From: Actinomycetes bacterium
GTDB lineage: Bacteria > Actinomycetota > Actinomycetes > Propionibacteriales > Propionibacteriaceae
NCBI GenBank assembly: GCA_023393755.1
Contig: JAEXCA010000066.1
Location: 1-44,023, forward strand
Reading direction: 5' to 3'
DNA length: 44,023 nucleotides
Part shown: in pieces, positions 14,130 through 22,345 of the stretch
How positions within the stretch are numbered: position 1 is the first letter of the stretch
How the letters are laid out: every line of letters begins with the position of its first letter
Program-made: the position numbers and the translations under genes
The notes under the pieces: model-generated
What the model saw: only the letters and a program-made list of their open reading frames with translations
What the model was told of the DNA's origin: nothing
The model's database searches: none

Positions 14130-16340
14130 GTGACCACCACCCCCAACCCCGCCGATCTAACCAGCTGGGTACACCGCGGTGTAGCCCTGTTCTGTCTCGG
14201 AGCCCTGATCCCCGCCGGCCTGATGGCGGCCGATCAGTTGCCCGTACTGGCGACCTGGTGGGTGGTGGTGTTCGCCGGCGGCATCGCCGCGCTCACCGTC
14301 GCGATGGTGGTGGTCGCGTTCGCCGGCCGGTCCGTCCGGCCCCTGGCCTGGACCTACGTGGTGCTGGTGGCGGTCGGCACCGTCCTGTGGCCGTTGGCCT
14401 GGACGTCCTCCCAGCCCGCCTCGGGCAGCCCCTGGCTGTGGATGTGCCTGGGGGCGGCCAGCGTGTGGACGGCTGTGACGCTCGGCACCAAGTGGGGGTT
14501 CAGCTACGCGATCCTGACCGGCGCGGTGTTCGCCGGCGTCCGGTTGACGCCGTCGGGCCAGGGGGTGTCGCTGGTCAACGCGATGCAGGACATGCTGGTG
14601 CTGGTGATCAGCCCCGGTTCGGTGATCATCGGCATCACCCTGCTCACCGACGCGATCAGGCAGCTGAACGCCACCGCCGGGGCCAGCCAGCAACAGCAGG
14701 CCAGGGCCGCGGTCGAGGAGGCCCTGGTCGAGGAACGCCGCCGGCTGGACGGCATCGTGCACGACGAGGTGATGACCACCCTGGTCAACGCCAGCATGGG
14801 CGGCGGCGGACGCGATCCGCAGCTGGCCGAGCAGGCCCGGCACGCGATGGAGCAGCTGGAACTGGCCGGAGAGAACGCTGAGGAGCGGGTGCCGGTCACG
14901 GTCGAGCACCTGGGCTGGCTGGTGACCGATCAGATCGCGGCGCTGGTCCCCGAGGCGGAGACCGGCGTCGAGGCCGGCGACCCCGAACTCCAGGTGCCCG
15001 CCGCGGTGGCCAGCGCGATCGGCCAGGCCTGCCGCGAGGCGGCGAAGAACATCGCCCGGCACGCCGACGCCAGCCAGGTCTTCGTGCTGATCGACGACCC
15101 GCCGGCGCGCGGGGTGCGGATCACGATCACCGACGACGGCCACGGGTTCGACCCGGACGCGGTGCCGTCCGACCGGTTCGGCCTGCAACTGTCGGTGGTG
15201 GAACGGATGGCCGCGGTCGGCGGGCGGGCGGAGGTCAGGTCCCGTCCGGGGCACGGCACCAGCGTGGAGCTGGTGTGGGAGGTGCCGACCGTGGAACCGG
15301 AGGCCCGCAAGCAGCCTCGGACGGTCACCCCCGACCTGGCGATGCCGCAGCTCGAGGCGGGCGTGCTGGTCGGCCTGATCGCGTTGCTGATCGGCCTGCA
15401 CTTCGTCCTGGGCTGGACCACGCTCGACCAGGTGGCCGCGGCCTGGCCGGTCTTCGCCGCGCAGGTGCTGGCGGCGCTGGCCACCTGGCTGGCGTTGCGC
15501 AGGACGAGCGTGGTCGCGCTCTCCCGGCCGGTGGCGATCGCGGTGGTGGTGCTGCTCACCGGCACCACGCTGCTGGTTCAGTCGGTGCTGCCGATGGGAC
15601 GCTGGCCCGGCTACGCCACCTGGCACTCCAGCGTGGTGATGGTGCTGTTCATCGTGCTGCTCTTCCGCCGCCAGCGGGCGGTGGCCTGGACCGGCGTCGG
15701 CATCTTCGTGGCCGCCTCGTCCTGGTGGGCGTTCAGCCATGAGCTCGGCCCGCGGGAGATCGCCCAGGTGACCTTCGGCCCGGTCGCCTGGATGGTGGTG
15801 GCGCACCTGGTGGACGGCTGGCTGCGGGAGATCGGCGCCCGGGTGAACCGCGACCAGAGCAGCGCGGAGTCGGCCAACCGGGCGATCGCTCAGAGCTACT
15901 CCCGGTTGGTGCTGCGCGAGTTGTGGCTGAGCCAGTTGCGGACGCAGGTCGGACCGCTGCTGCGCACCCTGGCCGACCCGGACGAGGAGCTCAGCGATGC
16001 CGATCTGGCGGCCTGCGCCGCGATGGAGCGACGCCTGCGGGACGGGCTGCGGGCGGCCAACCTGCTGGCCGAGGGCACCCAGGACATCATCGAGGCCGCC
16101 CGGCAGCGCGGGGTCGAGGTGAACCTGGTGGACAGCCGCGGCTCGGCGCTGCCCAGCGCCGTCCGCAAGGCACTGCAGCAGGTGCTGGGCACCGTGCTGG
16201 GCGACCCGCAGGTGACCCGGGTGGTCGCCCGGGCGGCGCCCGAGGGCTACGAGGAGTTGGTGACCGTCCTGACTGTCAGAGCGGACGGACGCACCCAACT
16301 GCTCGCGATGGACGAGAATGGGCGGTACACCGCGAGATAG
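14130..16340 (+). CDS. Membrane histidine kinase with two membrane blocks
   Basis: A 736-residue sensor kinase. Residues about 13-185 form the first membrane block (around five helices, e.g. GVALFCLGALIPAGLMAA). A coiled stretch (QQQQARAAVEEALVEERRR) leads to the phospho-acceptor H211 in DGIVHDEVMTTLVNAS. A HATPase_c domain follows, with N307 in CREAAKNIARHA, the G1 box DDGHGFD near 341, and GGRAEVRSRPGHGTSVEL. A second membrane block of about five helices (415-560) comes next. Last is a cytoplasmic tail whose order (helical pair, then LPSAVRKALQQVLGTVL) resembles a decayed kinase core without H or G boxes. The GTG at 14130 is the first start before helix 1; an ATG at 14223 would remove that helix. 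It presumably phosphorylates the regulator encoded 11 bp downstream. The signal is unknown. Confidence 0.88.
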   Translation: MTTTPNPADLTSWVHRGVALFCLGALIPAGLMAADQLPVLATWWVVVFAGGIAALTVAMVVVAFAGRSVRPLAWTYVVLVAVGTVLWPLAWTSSQPASGSPWLWMCLGAASVWTAVTLGTKWGFSYAILTGAVFAGVRLTPSGQGVSLVNAMQDMLVLVISPGSVIIGITLLTDAIRQLNATAGASQQQQARAAVEEALVEERRRLDGIVHDEVMTTLVNASMGGGGRDPQLAEQARHAMEQLELAGENAEERVPVTVEHLGWLVTDQIAALVPEAETGVEAGDPELQVPAAVASAIGQACREAAKNIARHADASQVFVLIDDPPARGVRITITDDGHGFDPDAVPSDRFGLQLSVVERMAAVGGRAEVRSRPGHGTSVELVWEVPTVEPEARKQPRTVTPDLAMPQLEAGVLVGLIALLIGLHFVLGWTTLDQVAAAWPVFAAQVLAALATWLALRRTSVVALSRPVAIAVVVLLTGTTLLVQSVLPMGRWPGYATWHSSVVMVLFIVLLFRRQRAVAWTGVGIFVAASSWWAFSHELGPREIAQVTFGPVAWMVVAHLVDGWLREIGARVNRDQSSAESANRAIAQSYSRLVLRELWLSQLRTQVGPLLRTLADPDEELSDADLAACAAMERRLRDGLRAANLLAEGTQDIIEAARQRGVEVNLVDSRGSALPSAVRKALQQVLGTVLGDPQVTRVVARAAPEGYEELVTVLTVRADGRTQLLAMDENGRYTAR

Positions 16341-16351
16341 GACACGCTGGG

Positions 16352-16999
16352 ATGATCGAGATTGCAGTCATCGACGACCACGAGGCGATCCGGGTTGGTG
16401 TGGCGGCAGCACTCGCCGGCCACGGCGCGCGACGGATCTCGGTGGTCAGCCAGGACGACACGGTATCGGCCTTCCTGAGCCGGCAACTGGTCGTCGACGT
16501 GGTGTTGCTGGATCTGCAACTGGCCGACGACAGCGACCCGAAGGAGAACGCCGAACGGCTGATCGACGCCGGCTACACCGTGCTGGTCTACTCGATCGCC
16601 GACAACGTCCGGCTGCTGCGCCGGGCACTGGCCGGCGGCGCGGCGGGGGTGGCGCGCAAGGCGGATCCGATCGCCAGCACGGTGGCCTCGATCGAGGCGG
16701 TCGCCGCCGGGCAGATCGTGCTCTCCCAGGAGATCCTCGGCCTGATCGAGGGGGACAGCAGCTACGTCGCGGCCAGCCTCGGCCCGCGGGAGCGGGAGGT
16801 CCTGGCGCTCTACACCAGTGGCATGGAGGTTCCCGAGGTGGCCAGCCTGCTGGGCATCGCCGAGAACAGCGTCAAGGAGTACCTGAAGCGGATCCGGGTG
16901 AAGTACACCAACGTCGACCGGCCGGCCGCCAGCAAGCTGGATCTGTTCCGGCGGGCGATCGAGGACGGCATCGTCCCACCGGTCGAGCCGAAGCTCTGA
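16352..16999 (+). CDS. NarL/FixJ-type response regulator
   Basis: A 215-residue regulator. The receiver domain (1-120) begins MIEIAVIDDHEAIRVGVAAA, with the acidic pair at D8/D9 and the phospho-acceptor D54 in VVLLDLQLADD; the switch Ser and Lys are in VYSIADN and ARKADP. The C-terminal LuxR-type helix-turn-helix (about 147-195) reads GPREREVLALYTSGM, then EVPEVASLLGIAENSVKEYL. It lies 11 bp after the histidine kinase gene, so the two form a two-component pair. Its targets are not visible here. The spacing between D54 and the switch residues is normal, so it should be phosphorylatable. Confidence 0.92.
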   Translation: MIEIAVIDDHEAIRVGVAAALAGHGARRISVVSQDDTVSAFLSRQLVVDVVLLDLQLADDSDPKENAERLIDAGYTVLVYSIADNVRLLRRALAGGAAGVARKADPIASTVASIEAVAAGQIVLSQEILGLIEGDSSYVAASLGPREREVLALYTSGMEVPEVASLLGIAENSVKEYLKRIRVKYTNVDRPAASKLDLFRRAIEDGIVPPVEPKL

Positions 17000-17047
17000 G
17001 CCGAGGCTGGAACCGGGCCGCGTCGGGCATCGACCTCCGGCCGGCTG

Positions 17048-17296
17048 CTAGAGGTTGCGCAGGAAGTCAGGGTCGTCGTCCGGGGCGCGGGGCGGCCGGG
17101 GACGGTTGCCGGGGGCATTGCTCGGACGACCGAACACCAGCCAGGCCAGGGCGCCGGCGCCCGGCAGCAGGATGATCGCCACCGCCCACAGCCAGCGGGG
17201 CATCAGCCGGACGCGCAGCGGATCGGCCTGCGCGACTTCGACGACGGCGTAGATCATCAGCATGACGATGATGATCACTGGCAGTACCCGACCCAT
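17048..17296 (-). CDS. Small PLDc_N-domain membrane protein
   Basis: An 82-residue protein with two membrane helices, VLPVIIIVMLMIYAVVEVA and LWAVAIILLPGAGALAWLVF. Between them is the PLDc_N signature DPLRVRLMPRWLW with the following G-rich turn and FGRPS. The tail is short, Pro/Arg-rich and acidic. Domains like this stand alone in many actinobacteria and have no proven function. A TAGATT -10 box ends 6 nt before the ATG. The gene is convergent with the response regulator gene, with 48 bp between their stops. Confidence 0.85.
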   Translation of the reverse strand: MGRVLPVIIIVMLMIYAVVEVAQADPLRVRLMPRWLWAVAIILLPGAGALAWLVFGRPSNAPGNRPRPPRAPDDDPDFLRNL

Positions 17297-17302
17297 GGCT
17301 CC

Positions 17303-17308
17303 AATCTA
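17303..17308 (-). promoter_or_regulatory. -10 box for the PLDc_N gene (leaderless)
   Basis: Reads TAGATT on the reverse strand, 6 nt before the ATG at 17296. The intervening GGAGCC is too close to act as a ribosome site. Confidence 0.4.
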
Positions 17309-17567
17309 CTACCGATGGCCAGGGACGCGATTGTTCAGCCGCCGCCCTCTGGAACCGTTGACCAACGCACCCCGCGATCCCTGAGGTCTCGTGTAGCGCG
17401 AGTCGGGACGCCTGCGGCGTCCAGGCTTCCTCCTCGGCGAGAGTGAGCAAGCTCACCCTGCGCTCTCGTCGTCGCCTTGCGAAGGGTCGCGGGGCTTCGA
17501 GACTCGGTCCTGCGGGCCGATCTCAGCCATCGACGCCGCTATCACACGCATTGGTCAGCCGCCGCCC
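17309..17567. other. Intergenic region upstream of menE
   Basis: No gene is supported here. The stretch around 17405-17425 has a small imperfect stem, GGACGCC-TGC-GGCGTCC, at 17408-17424. The rest is moderately repetitive GC-rich sequence without a recognised element. Confidence 0.4.
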
Positions 17568-17573
17568 TAAGGT
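17568..17573 (+). promoter_or_regulatory. -10 box for menE (leaderless)
   Basis: TAAGGT lies 7 nt before the GTG at 17581, with no ribosome site. It supports that GTG as the start of menE and of the men operon. Confidence 0.45.
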
Positions 17574-17580
17574 TGACCCC

Positions 17581-18687
17581 GTGCTGCTTACTCCACCGGA
17601 GGACCTGCCGCGGGCCCTGACCGAGGCCCTGGCCGGCCGGGCCCTGGTGGCGCCGTTGCCGCGGGACGGGCGGGAGCGGGTGCTGGCGGCGCTTCGTCCG
17701 GAGCTCGCGGTGACCGAGGCGCGGGCCGGGGTGCTGGTGGTCACCTCCGGGTCGACCGGGGATCCCAAGGCGGTGGTGCTGTCGGCCGAGGCGGTGCTGG
17801 CCTCGGCGTCCGCCAGCCACGCCCGGCTCGGCGGCCCCGGGGACTGGGTCTGCCTGCTGCCGACCCACCATGTCGCCGGGATGATGACCGTCGCGCGGGC
17901 GGTCGCCGCGGGCCGCCGGGTGAGGTTCGCGGCCTCCGATCTTTCCGACCTGCCGGCCGCCGGCGAGCGGAGCTACCTGTCGGTGGTCGGGGCGCAGCTG
18001 TACCGGGTGGCCGCGGATCCGGCGCTGCTGGCCCGGCTGCGGGACTACGCCGGCGTCCTGGTCGGCGGCTCGGCGGTGGCTCCGCAGCTGCTGACGGCCG
18101 TCCGCTCGGCGGGCGTCCGGTTGATCACCACCTACGGCATGGCCGAGACCTGCGGAGGCTGCGTCTACGACGGCCTGCCGCTGGACGGGGTGCGGGTGGG
18201 ATTCGCCGGGGAGCGGATCACCCTCGCCGGCCCGATGGCGTTCAACGGCTACCGGCTGGACCCCGAACTCACCGCGCGGGTGCTGGACGGCGACACCGTC
18301 CTGACCAACGATCGCGGCGAGTGGGCGGACGGCAGGCTGCAGGTCACCGGGCGGGTCGACGACGTGGTGATCTCCGGCGGGGTGAATGTCGACCTGGCGC
18401 AGGCCCAGCGGGTCAGCGAGGCCGTCCTCGGCCCGCCCGAGGCCGGGGGGCCGGTGCTGCTGGCGGTGCCGGACGAACGCTGGGGGCGGCGGATCGTCGC
18501 GGTCACCCTGGGCGAGCTCGGGCTGGACGCGGTGGTCGAGCGGCTGCGCGACCGGCTCGGCCCGGCCGCGCTGCCCCGGGAGTTGCGCCGGGTGGCCGGC
18601 TTGGCGTACACACCCACTGGCAAGATCGATCGGCGTGCGCTGCAGCACGCCTGGCAGCAGGAGGATTCCGATGGCGACCGCCGCTGA
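17581..18687 (+). CDS. menE: o-Succinylbenzoate-CoA ligase
   Basis: Activates o-succinylbenzoate to its CoA thioester in menaquinone synthesis. This is a 368-residue ANL-family enzyme of the short actinobacterial type. Visible motifs: the P-loop-like VVTSGSTGDPKAVVLSAEA, the A5 motif TTYGMAETCGGCVYDG, the A7/A8 region VTGRVDDVVISGGVNVDLAQ, and the C-terminal catalytic lysine in YTPTGKIDRRAL. I chose the GTG at 17581 for its leaderless -10 box and because upstream in-frame sequence is low-complexity without homology. It is the first gene of a menE-menA-menC-menD run and overlaps menA by 17 bp, so translation is probably coupled. Confidence 0.92.
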   Translation: MLLTPPEDLPRALTEALAGRALVAPLPRDGRERVLAALRPELAVTEARAGVLVVTSGSTGDPKAVVLSAEAVLASASASHARLGGPGDWVCLLPTHHVAGMMTVARAVAAGRRVRFAASDLSDLPAAGERSYLSVVGAQLYRVAADPALLARLRDYAGVLVGGSAVAPQLLTAVRSAGVRLITTYGMAETCGGCVYDGLPLDGVRVGFAGERITLAGPMAFNGYRLDPELTARVLDGDTVLTNDRGEWADGRLQVTGRVDDVVISGGVNVDLAQAQRVSEAVLGPPEAGGPVLLAVPDERWGRRIVAVTLGELGLDAVVERLRDRLGPAALPRELRRVAGLAYTPTGKIDRRALQHAWQQEDSDGDRR

Positions 18688-19546
18688 ATGGCTGGAGGGT
18701 GCCCGGCCGCGCACCCTCCCGGCCGCTGTCGCCCCGGTGATAGCCGGCAGCGGCATCGCCCTGTTCCACGACGGCTTCAACCCGCTGCTGGCGGCGCTGG
18801 CCGCTGGAGTGGCACTGGCCCTGCAGGTGGGGGTCAACTTCGCCAACGACTACTCCGACGGCATCCGCGGCACGGACGCGCAGCGGGTGGGCCCGTTGCG
18901 GCTGGTCGGTTCGGGAGCGGCCAGCCCCGGTTCGGTCAGGGCGGCCGCGCTGGCCTGCTTCGGCCTGGCCGGCCTGGCCGGGCTGGCCATCGTCGTGCTG
19001 ACCAGTGCCTGGTGGCTGCTGGCGGTGGGGGCGGTGGCGATCGCGGCTGCCTGGCTCTACACCGGCGGGCCGCGTCCCTACGGCTACCTGGGCCTGGGTG
19101 AGGTCTTCGTGTTCGTCTTCTTCGGGCTGGTGGCGGTGGCCGGCACGGTCTACATCCAGCTCGGCTGGGTGCCGACCGCCGGTTGGTGGGCGGCGATCGC
19201 GATCGGCGCGCTGGCCTGCGTCCTGCTGGTGGCGAACAACCTGCGTGACCTGGCCGGGGACGCCGAGGTCGGCAAGTGGACCCTCGCCACGCGGCTGGGC
19301 GATCGCGGCACCCGGTGGTTCTTCGTCGGGCTCACCGTGGTGGCCGGGTTCGGGGTGCTGGCGGTGGCCGCCACCAGTACCGCCTGGGCGGCGCTCGGCA
19401 TGGTGATGGTGCTGCTGCTCGGCCCGGCGGGTGCCCGGGTGGTCGGTGGTGCCACCGGCCGGGAGTTGATCGTCGTACTCCGCAATGCCGGGCTGGCGGA
19501 GTTGCTCTGCGCCGTCGGGCTGCTGATCGGGCTGGCGATCGGATGA
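18671..19546 (+). CDS. menA: 1,4-Dihydroxy-2-naphthoate polyprenyltransferase
   Basis: A 291-residue membrane prenyltransferase that attaches the isoprenoid tail to 1,4-dihydroxy-2-naphthoate. The UbiA-family first aspartate motif is present as VNFANDYSDGIRGTD; the second Asp-rich site is NNLRDLAGDAEVGKWTLA. About eight or nine helices are seen, e.g. LAALAAGVALALQVGV and WWLLAVGAVAIAAAWLYTG. The N-terminal WLEGARPRTLPAAVAPVIAG is the usual start of bacterial MenA. The ATG at 18671 lies inside the end of menE after GAGGA, and the stop overlaps the menC start as ATGA. Confidence 0.95.
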   Translation: MATAAEWLEGARPRTLPAAVAPVIAGSGIALFHDGFNPLLAALAAGVALALQVGVNFANDYSDGIRGTDAQRVGPLRLVGSGAASPGSVRAAALACFGLAGLAGLAIVVLTSAWWLLAVGAVAIAAAWLYTGGPRPYGYLGLGEVFVFVFFGLVAVAGTVYIQLGWVPTAGWWAAIAIGALACVLLVANNLRDLAGDAEVGKWTLATRLGDRGTRWFFVGLTVVAGFGVLAVAATSTAWAALGMVMVLLLGPAGARVVGGATGRELIVVLRNAGLAELLCAVGLLIGLAIG

Positions 19547-20529
19547 TCGAGGTCGCCGGCGTCTACGCCCTGCCGCTGCGGACCCGCTTCCGTGGGCTGA
19601 CCACCCGCCACGGCCTGCTGCTGCGCGGTCCGGCGGGGCTGGCGGAGTGGAGCCCGTTCGCGGAGTACGAACGTCCCGAGATCGATGCCTGGGCGCTGGC
19701 GGCGCGCGAGGCCGCGGTCGACGGTTTCCCGGCTCCGCTGCGCGACCGGGTGCCGGTGAACGTGACGGTGCCCGCCTGCGACCCCGAGACGGCCCACCGG
19801 ATCGTCTCCGGTTCGGGCTGCTCCACCGCGAAGGTGAAGGTGGCCGAGCGGGGGCAGTACATCGCCGAGGATGTCGCCCGGCTGGAAGCGGTGCGGGACG
19901 CGCTGGGCCCGGCCGGAAGGCTGCGGATCGACGTCAACGGCGCCTGGAGCGTGCCGGACGCCCTCACCCGGCTGCAACTGCTGTCCCGGTTCGACCTGGA
20001 GTACGTCGAACAACCCTGCGCGAGCGTCGAGGAGCTGGCCAGGCTGCGCCGCGAACTGGCCCGGCGCGGTCTGGACCTGCTGATCGCCGCCGACGAGTCG
20101 ATCCGGCGCAGCGGCGACCCCGAGCGGGTGGCGGCGCTGGAGGCGGCCGACATCGCGGTGCTCAAGGTGCAGCCGCTGGGCGGGGTGCGGCGCTGCCTGG
20201 AGTTGGCCGAACTGCTCGGGCTGCCGGTGGTGGTCTCCTCCGCACTGGAGAGCTCGGTGGGGCTGCGGGCCGGGGTGGCGCTGGCCGCCTGCCTGCCGGA
20301 GCTGCCCTACGCCTGCGGGCTGAACACCGCGGCGCTGTTCACCCGCGACGTGACGATGTCGCCGCTGGTGGCCGAGGAGGGCAGCATTCCGGTGACGGAC
20401 GTGGCACTGGACGAGGCCGGCCCGTGGCGGGCGGACCCCACCACCGCGGGCTGGTGGCGGGAGCGCTGGGACGACGTCGCCCAACCGATCCCAGACGACG
20501 ACCGCGTGGCCGAGCAGGGGGAAGCATGA
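19543..20529 (+). CDS. menC: o-Succinylbenzoate synthase
   Basis: A 328-residue enolase-superfamily dehydratase that converts SHCHC to o-succinylbenzoate. Key residues are seen: the KxK motif in STAKVKVAERG (the second Lys is the base), metal ligands in RIDVNGAWS, EYVEQPC and AADESIRR, and the second base in VLKVQPLGG. The actinobacterial MenC type is somewhat shorter in the N-terminal capping domain, as here. Its ATG overlaps the menA stop, and its stop overlaps the menD start, both as ATGA, a strong sign of coupled translation. Confidence 0.93.
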   Translation: MIEVAGVYALPLRTRFRGLTTRHGLLLRGPAGLAEWSPFAEYERPEIDAWALAAREAAVDGFPAPLRDRVPVNVTVPACDPETAHRIVSGSGCSTAKVKVAERGQYIAEDVARLEAVRDALGPAGRLRIDVNGAWSVPDALTRLQLLSRFDLEYVEQPCASVEELARLRRELARRGLDLLIAADESIRRSGDPERVAALEAADIAVLKVQPLGGVRRCLELAELLGLPVVVSSALESSVGLRAGVALAACLPELPYACGLNTAALFTRDVTMSPLVAEEGSIPVTDVALDEAGPWRADPTTAGWWRERWDDVAQPIPDDDRVAEQGEA

Positions 20530-22280
20530 GCGCGTCCCACAGCTGCGCCGTGACGGTGATCGAGAGCCTGCTGGCCGGCGGTGTCACCGACCTGGTGCTG
20601 GCACCCGGCTCGCGCTCGGCTCCGCTGGCACTGGCTGCCCACCGCGCCAGCCAGGACGGACGGCTGCGGCTGCACGTCCGGATCGACGAGCGGACGGCGG
20701 CCTTCCTGGCGCTGGGCCTGGCCAAGGGTTCGGGGCGCTGCGTTCCGATCGTGACCACCTCGGGGACGGCGGTGGGCAACCTGCTCCCCGCGGTGATGGA
20801 GGCGTCCCACGCCCGGGTGCCGCTACTGGTGATCAGCGCGGACCGTCCCGGGTCGCTGTGGGGAACCGGTGCCAATCAGACCACCACCCAGCCGGGGATC
20901 TTCGGCGTCTTCGCGCGCGGCGAAGCCGGGATGGACGCCGCGGACGATCCGGCCGGGTGGGCCGCGACCGTCGCCGCGCTGGTCCGGCTTTCCGAAGGCC
21001 GGGACACCTGGCACCCGGGCCCGGCCCACCTCAACATCGCGCTGCCCGAACCCCTGGTCCCCGACGACCCGGACCAGGGGACGGTTCCGGGGTCCGTTGT
21101 GGGCCAGGGAACCGTCCCCCTGGCTGTAGAGGCGCCCAACCGCGGGTCGGGACAGGGGACGGTTCCTTGTCCCACCTTGTCAGCGGCAGATTCTTCGGTT
21201 GGGGTGGGGAACCGTCCCCGGTCCCGGGCGGTGGCCGATGTGGTCGAGTTGCCGCGGGGGCCGCGGACGGTCGTGGTCTGCGGCGACGCGCCGCCGGCTG
21301 ACGGCGCGGCCGCTCGTGCCTTCGCCGAGGCCGCTGGGCTGCCGTTGATCGCCGAGCCCTCCAGCGGCGCCCGGAGTGGCCCGAACGCGCTGCGGTGCGG
21401 ACGGCTGCTGCTCGGCACCGGCCTGGCCGACCGGGTGGAGCGGGTGGTCATGGTCGGCCACCCCACTCTCTCCCGTCCGGTGAACCGGCTGTTGACCAGG
21501 GCCGATATCGAGCTGATCGTGGTAGGGCAAGGACCGGACCTGCCGAACCCGGGGCATCGCGCCAGCCGGTTCGCGGCCGGTGTCCGGTTGGCGCCAGACC
21601 CCACCCAGTGGCTGGCCAAGTGGGTCAGCGCTGATCGCGCCACCGGCGAACGGGTGGACGCCCTGCTGGCCGGCCTGGACTACCGCAGCGGGCCGGCCGT
21701 GGCCGCCACGGTGCTGGCGGCCGGGGACGGGCCGGTGGCGCTGGGCAACTCGATGGCGATCCGGGATGCCGATCTCGCTCCGCTCACCGACCGTCCGGTC
21801 TTCGCCAACCGCGGTCTCTCCGGAATCGACGGGACGATCTCGACCGCGATCGGGCTCGCCCTGGCCGCCGGCCGGCCGACCACGCTGCTCACCGGGGATC
21901 TGTCCTTCGTCCATGACGCCAATGCGCTGGCGATCGGTCCGGGCCAGCCGAGGCCCGATCTGCGGATCGTGGTGGCCGACGACGCCGGAGGAGCGATCTT
22001 CGCCACCCTGGAGTACGGGCAGGCACGGTTCGCCGATAGCTTCGAGACGGTGTTCGCCACCCCGAGCGGAGTCGATCCGGTCGCTCTCGCCCGGGGCTAC
22101 GGCATCCCGGCGGTTCGGGTTGGCGGCCTGGCGGAACTGGCGGACCTGGTCGAGGAACCCGTCCACGGAGTGCAGGTGGCGGTGGTCGACATCGACCGGC
22201 GGCACCGCAGGGAGTTGGCGGCTGCGCTCGCCGATTGCGCCGCCGATCACCGCGGTGACAGGAATATGTCAGGACATTAG
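20526..22280 (+). CDS. menD: SEPHCHC synthase with an internal repeat-derived insert
   Basis: A 584-residue thiamine-diphosphate enzyme joining isochorismate and 2-oxoglutarate, the first committed menaquinone step. Visible motifs: LVLAPGSRSAPLALAAHR, RIDERTAAFLALGLAKGSGR, VTTSGTAVGNLLPAVMEA, ISADRPGSLWGTGANQT, FANRGLSGIDGTISTAIG and the ThDP motif LLTGDLSFVHDANAL. It is about 30 residues longer than typical MenD (around 555). The excess is explained by residues about 181-230, a stretch with three QGTVP units encoded by inverted DNA repeats, placed between the N-terminal and middle domains. The frame is kept, so the enzyme may still work. Its last codons contain a regulatory site for the next operon. 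Confidence 0.93.
   Translation: MSASHSCAVTVIESLLAGGVTDLVLAPGSRSAPLALAAHRASQDGRLRLHVRIDERTAAFLALGLAKGSGRCVPIVTTSGTAVGNLLPAVMEASHARVPLLVISADRPGSLWGTGANQTTTQPGIFGVFARGEAGMDAADDPAGWAATVAALVRLSEGRDTWHPGPAHLNIALPEPLVPDDPDQGTVPGSVVGQGTVPLAVEAPNRGSGQGTVPCPTLSAADSSVGVGNRPRSRAVADVVELPRGPRTVVVCGDAPPADGAAARAFAEAAGLPLIAEPSSGARSGPNALRCGRLLLGTGLADRVERVVMVGHPTLSRPVNRLLTRADIELIVVGQGPDLPNPGHRASRFAAGVRLAPDPTQWLAKWVSADRATGERVDALLAGLDYRSGPAVAATVLAAGDGPVALGNSMAIRDADLAPLTDRPVFANRGLSGIDGTISTAIGLALAAGRPTTLLTGDLSFVHDANALAIGPGQPRPDLRIVVADDAGGAIFATLEYGQARFADSFETVFATPSGVDPVALARGYGIPAVRVGGLAELADLVEEPVHGVQVAVVDIDRRHRRELAAALADCAADHRGDRNMSGH
21077..21219. repeat. Two pairs of inverted 12-bp REP-like repeats inside menD
   Basis: GGGGACGGTTCC occurs at 21077-21088 and 21155-21166; its exact complement GGAACCGTCCCC occurs at 21108-21119 and 21208-21219. 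This makes two head-to-head pairs, like a BIME. The third element also sits in an outer stem, GGGACA (21149-21154) with TGTCCC (21168-21173). The 12-mer and the flanking TTGTCCC resemble REP elements seen in many bacterial genomes and usually moved by RAYT transposases; that link is from general knowledge. No transposase is in the window. Confidence 0.9.
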
Positions 22281-22310
22281 GTTGACTTCTGCTGTGCGCA
22301 AGGATTGAAT
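22267..22310 (+). promoter_or_regulatory. Promoter and operator of the transaldolase-iolD block (site 1)
   Basis: TGTCAGGACATTAGGTT (22267-22283) overlaps the menD stop. A -35 TTGACT follows at 22282-22287, and TTGAAT at 22305-22310 is the -10 candidate (17-bp spacer). The operator core TGTC-AG-GACA is an inverted repeat and matches 15 of 17 bases of the gntR/iolC site on the other strand. Confidence 0.6.
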
Positions 22311-22345
22311 GGTGCTGATCCAGCACTCGAAGAAGAGGTTCCCTG

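Noticed and set aside
14157..16298. A 713-codon reverse open frame
   Set aside because: It is antisense to the histidine kinase and low in complexity.
17443..17580. Longer N-terminus for menE
   Set aside because: The 46 upstream in-frame codons show no similarity to the family, and a TAAGGT -10 box sits inside them, 7 nt before the GTG at 17581.
21077..21219. CRISPR or phage attachment site in menD
   Set aside because: The short inverted 12-mers are irregularly spaced and in alternating orientation, which fits REP pairs; no cas or integrase genes are near.
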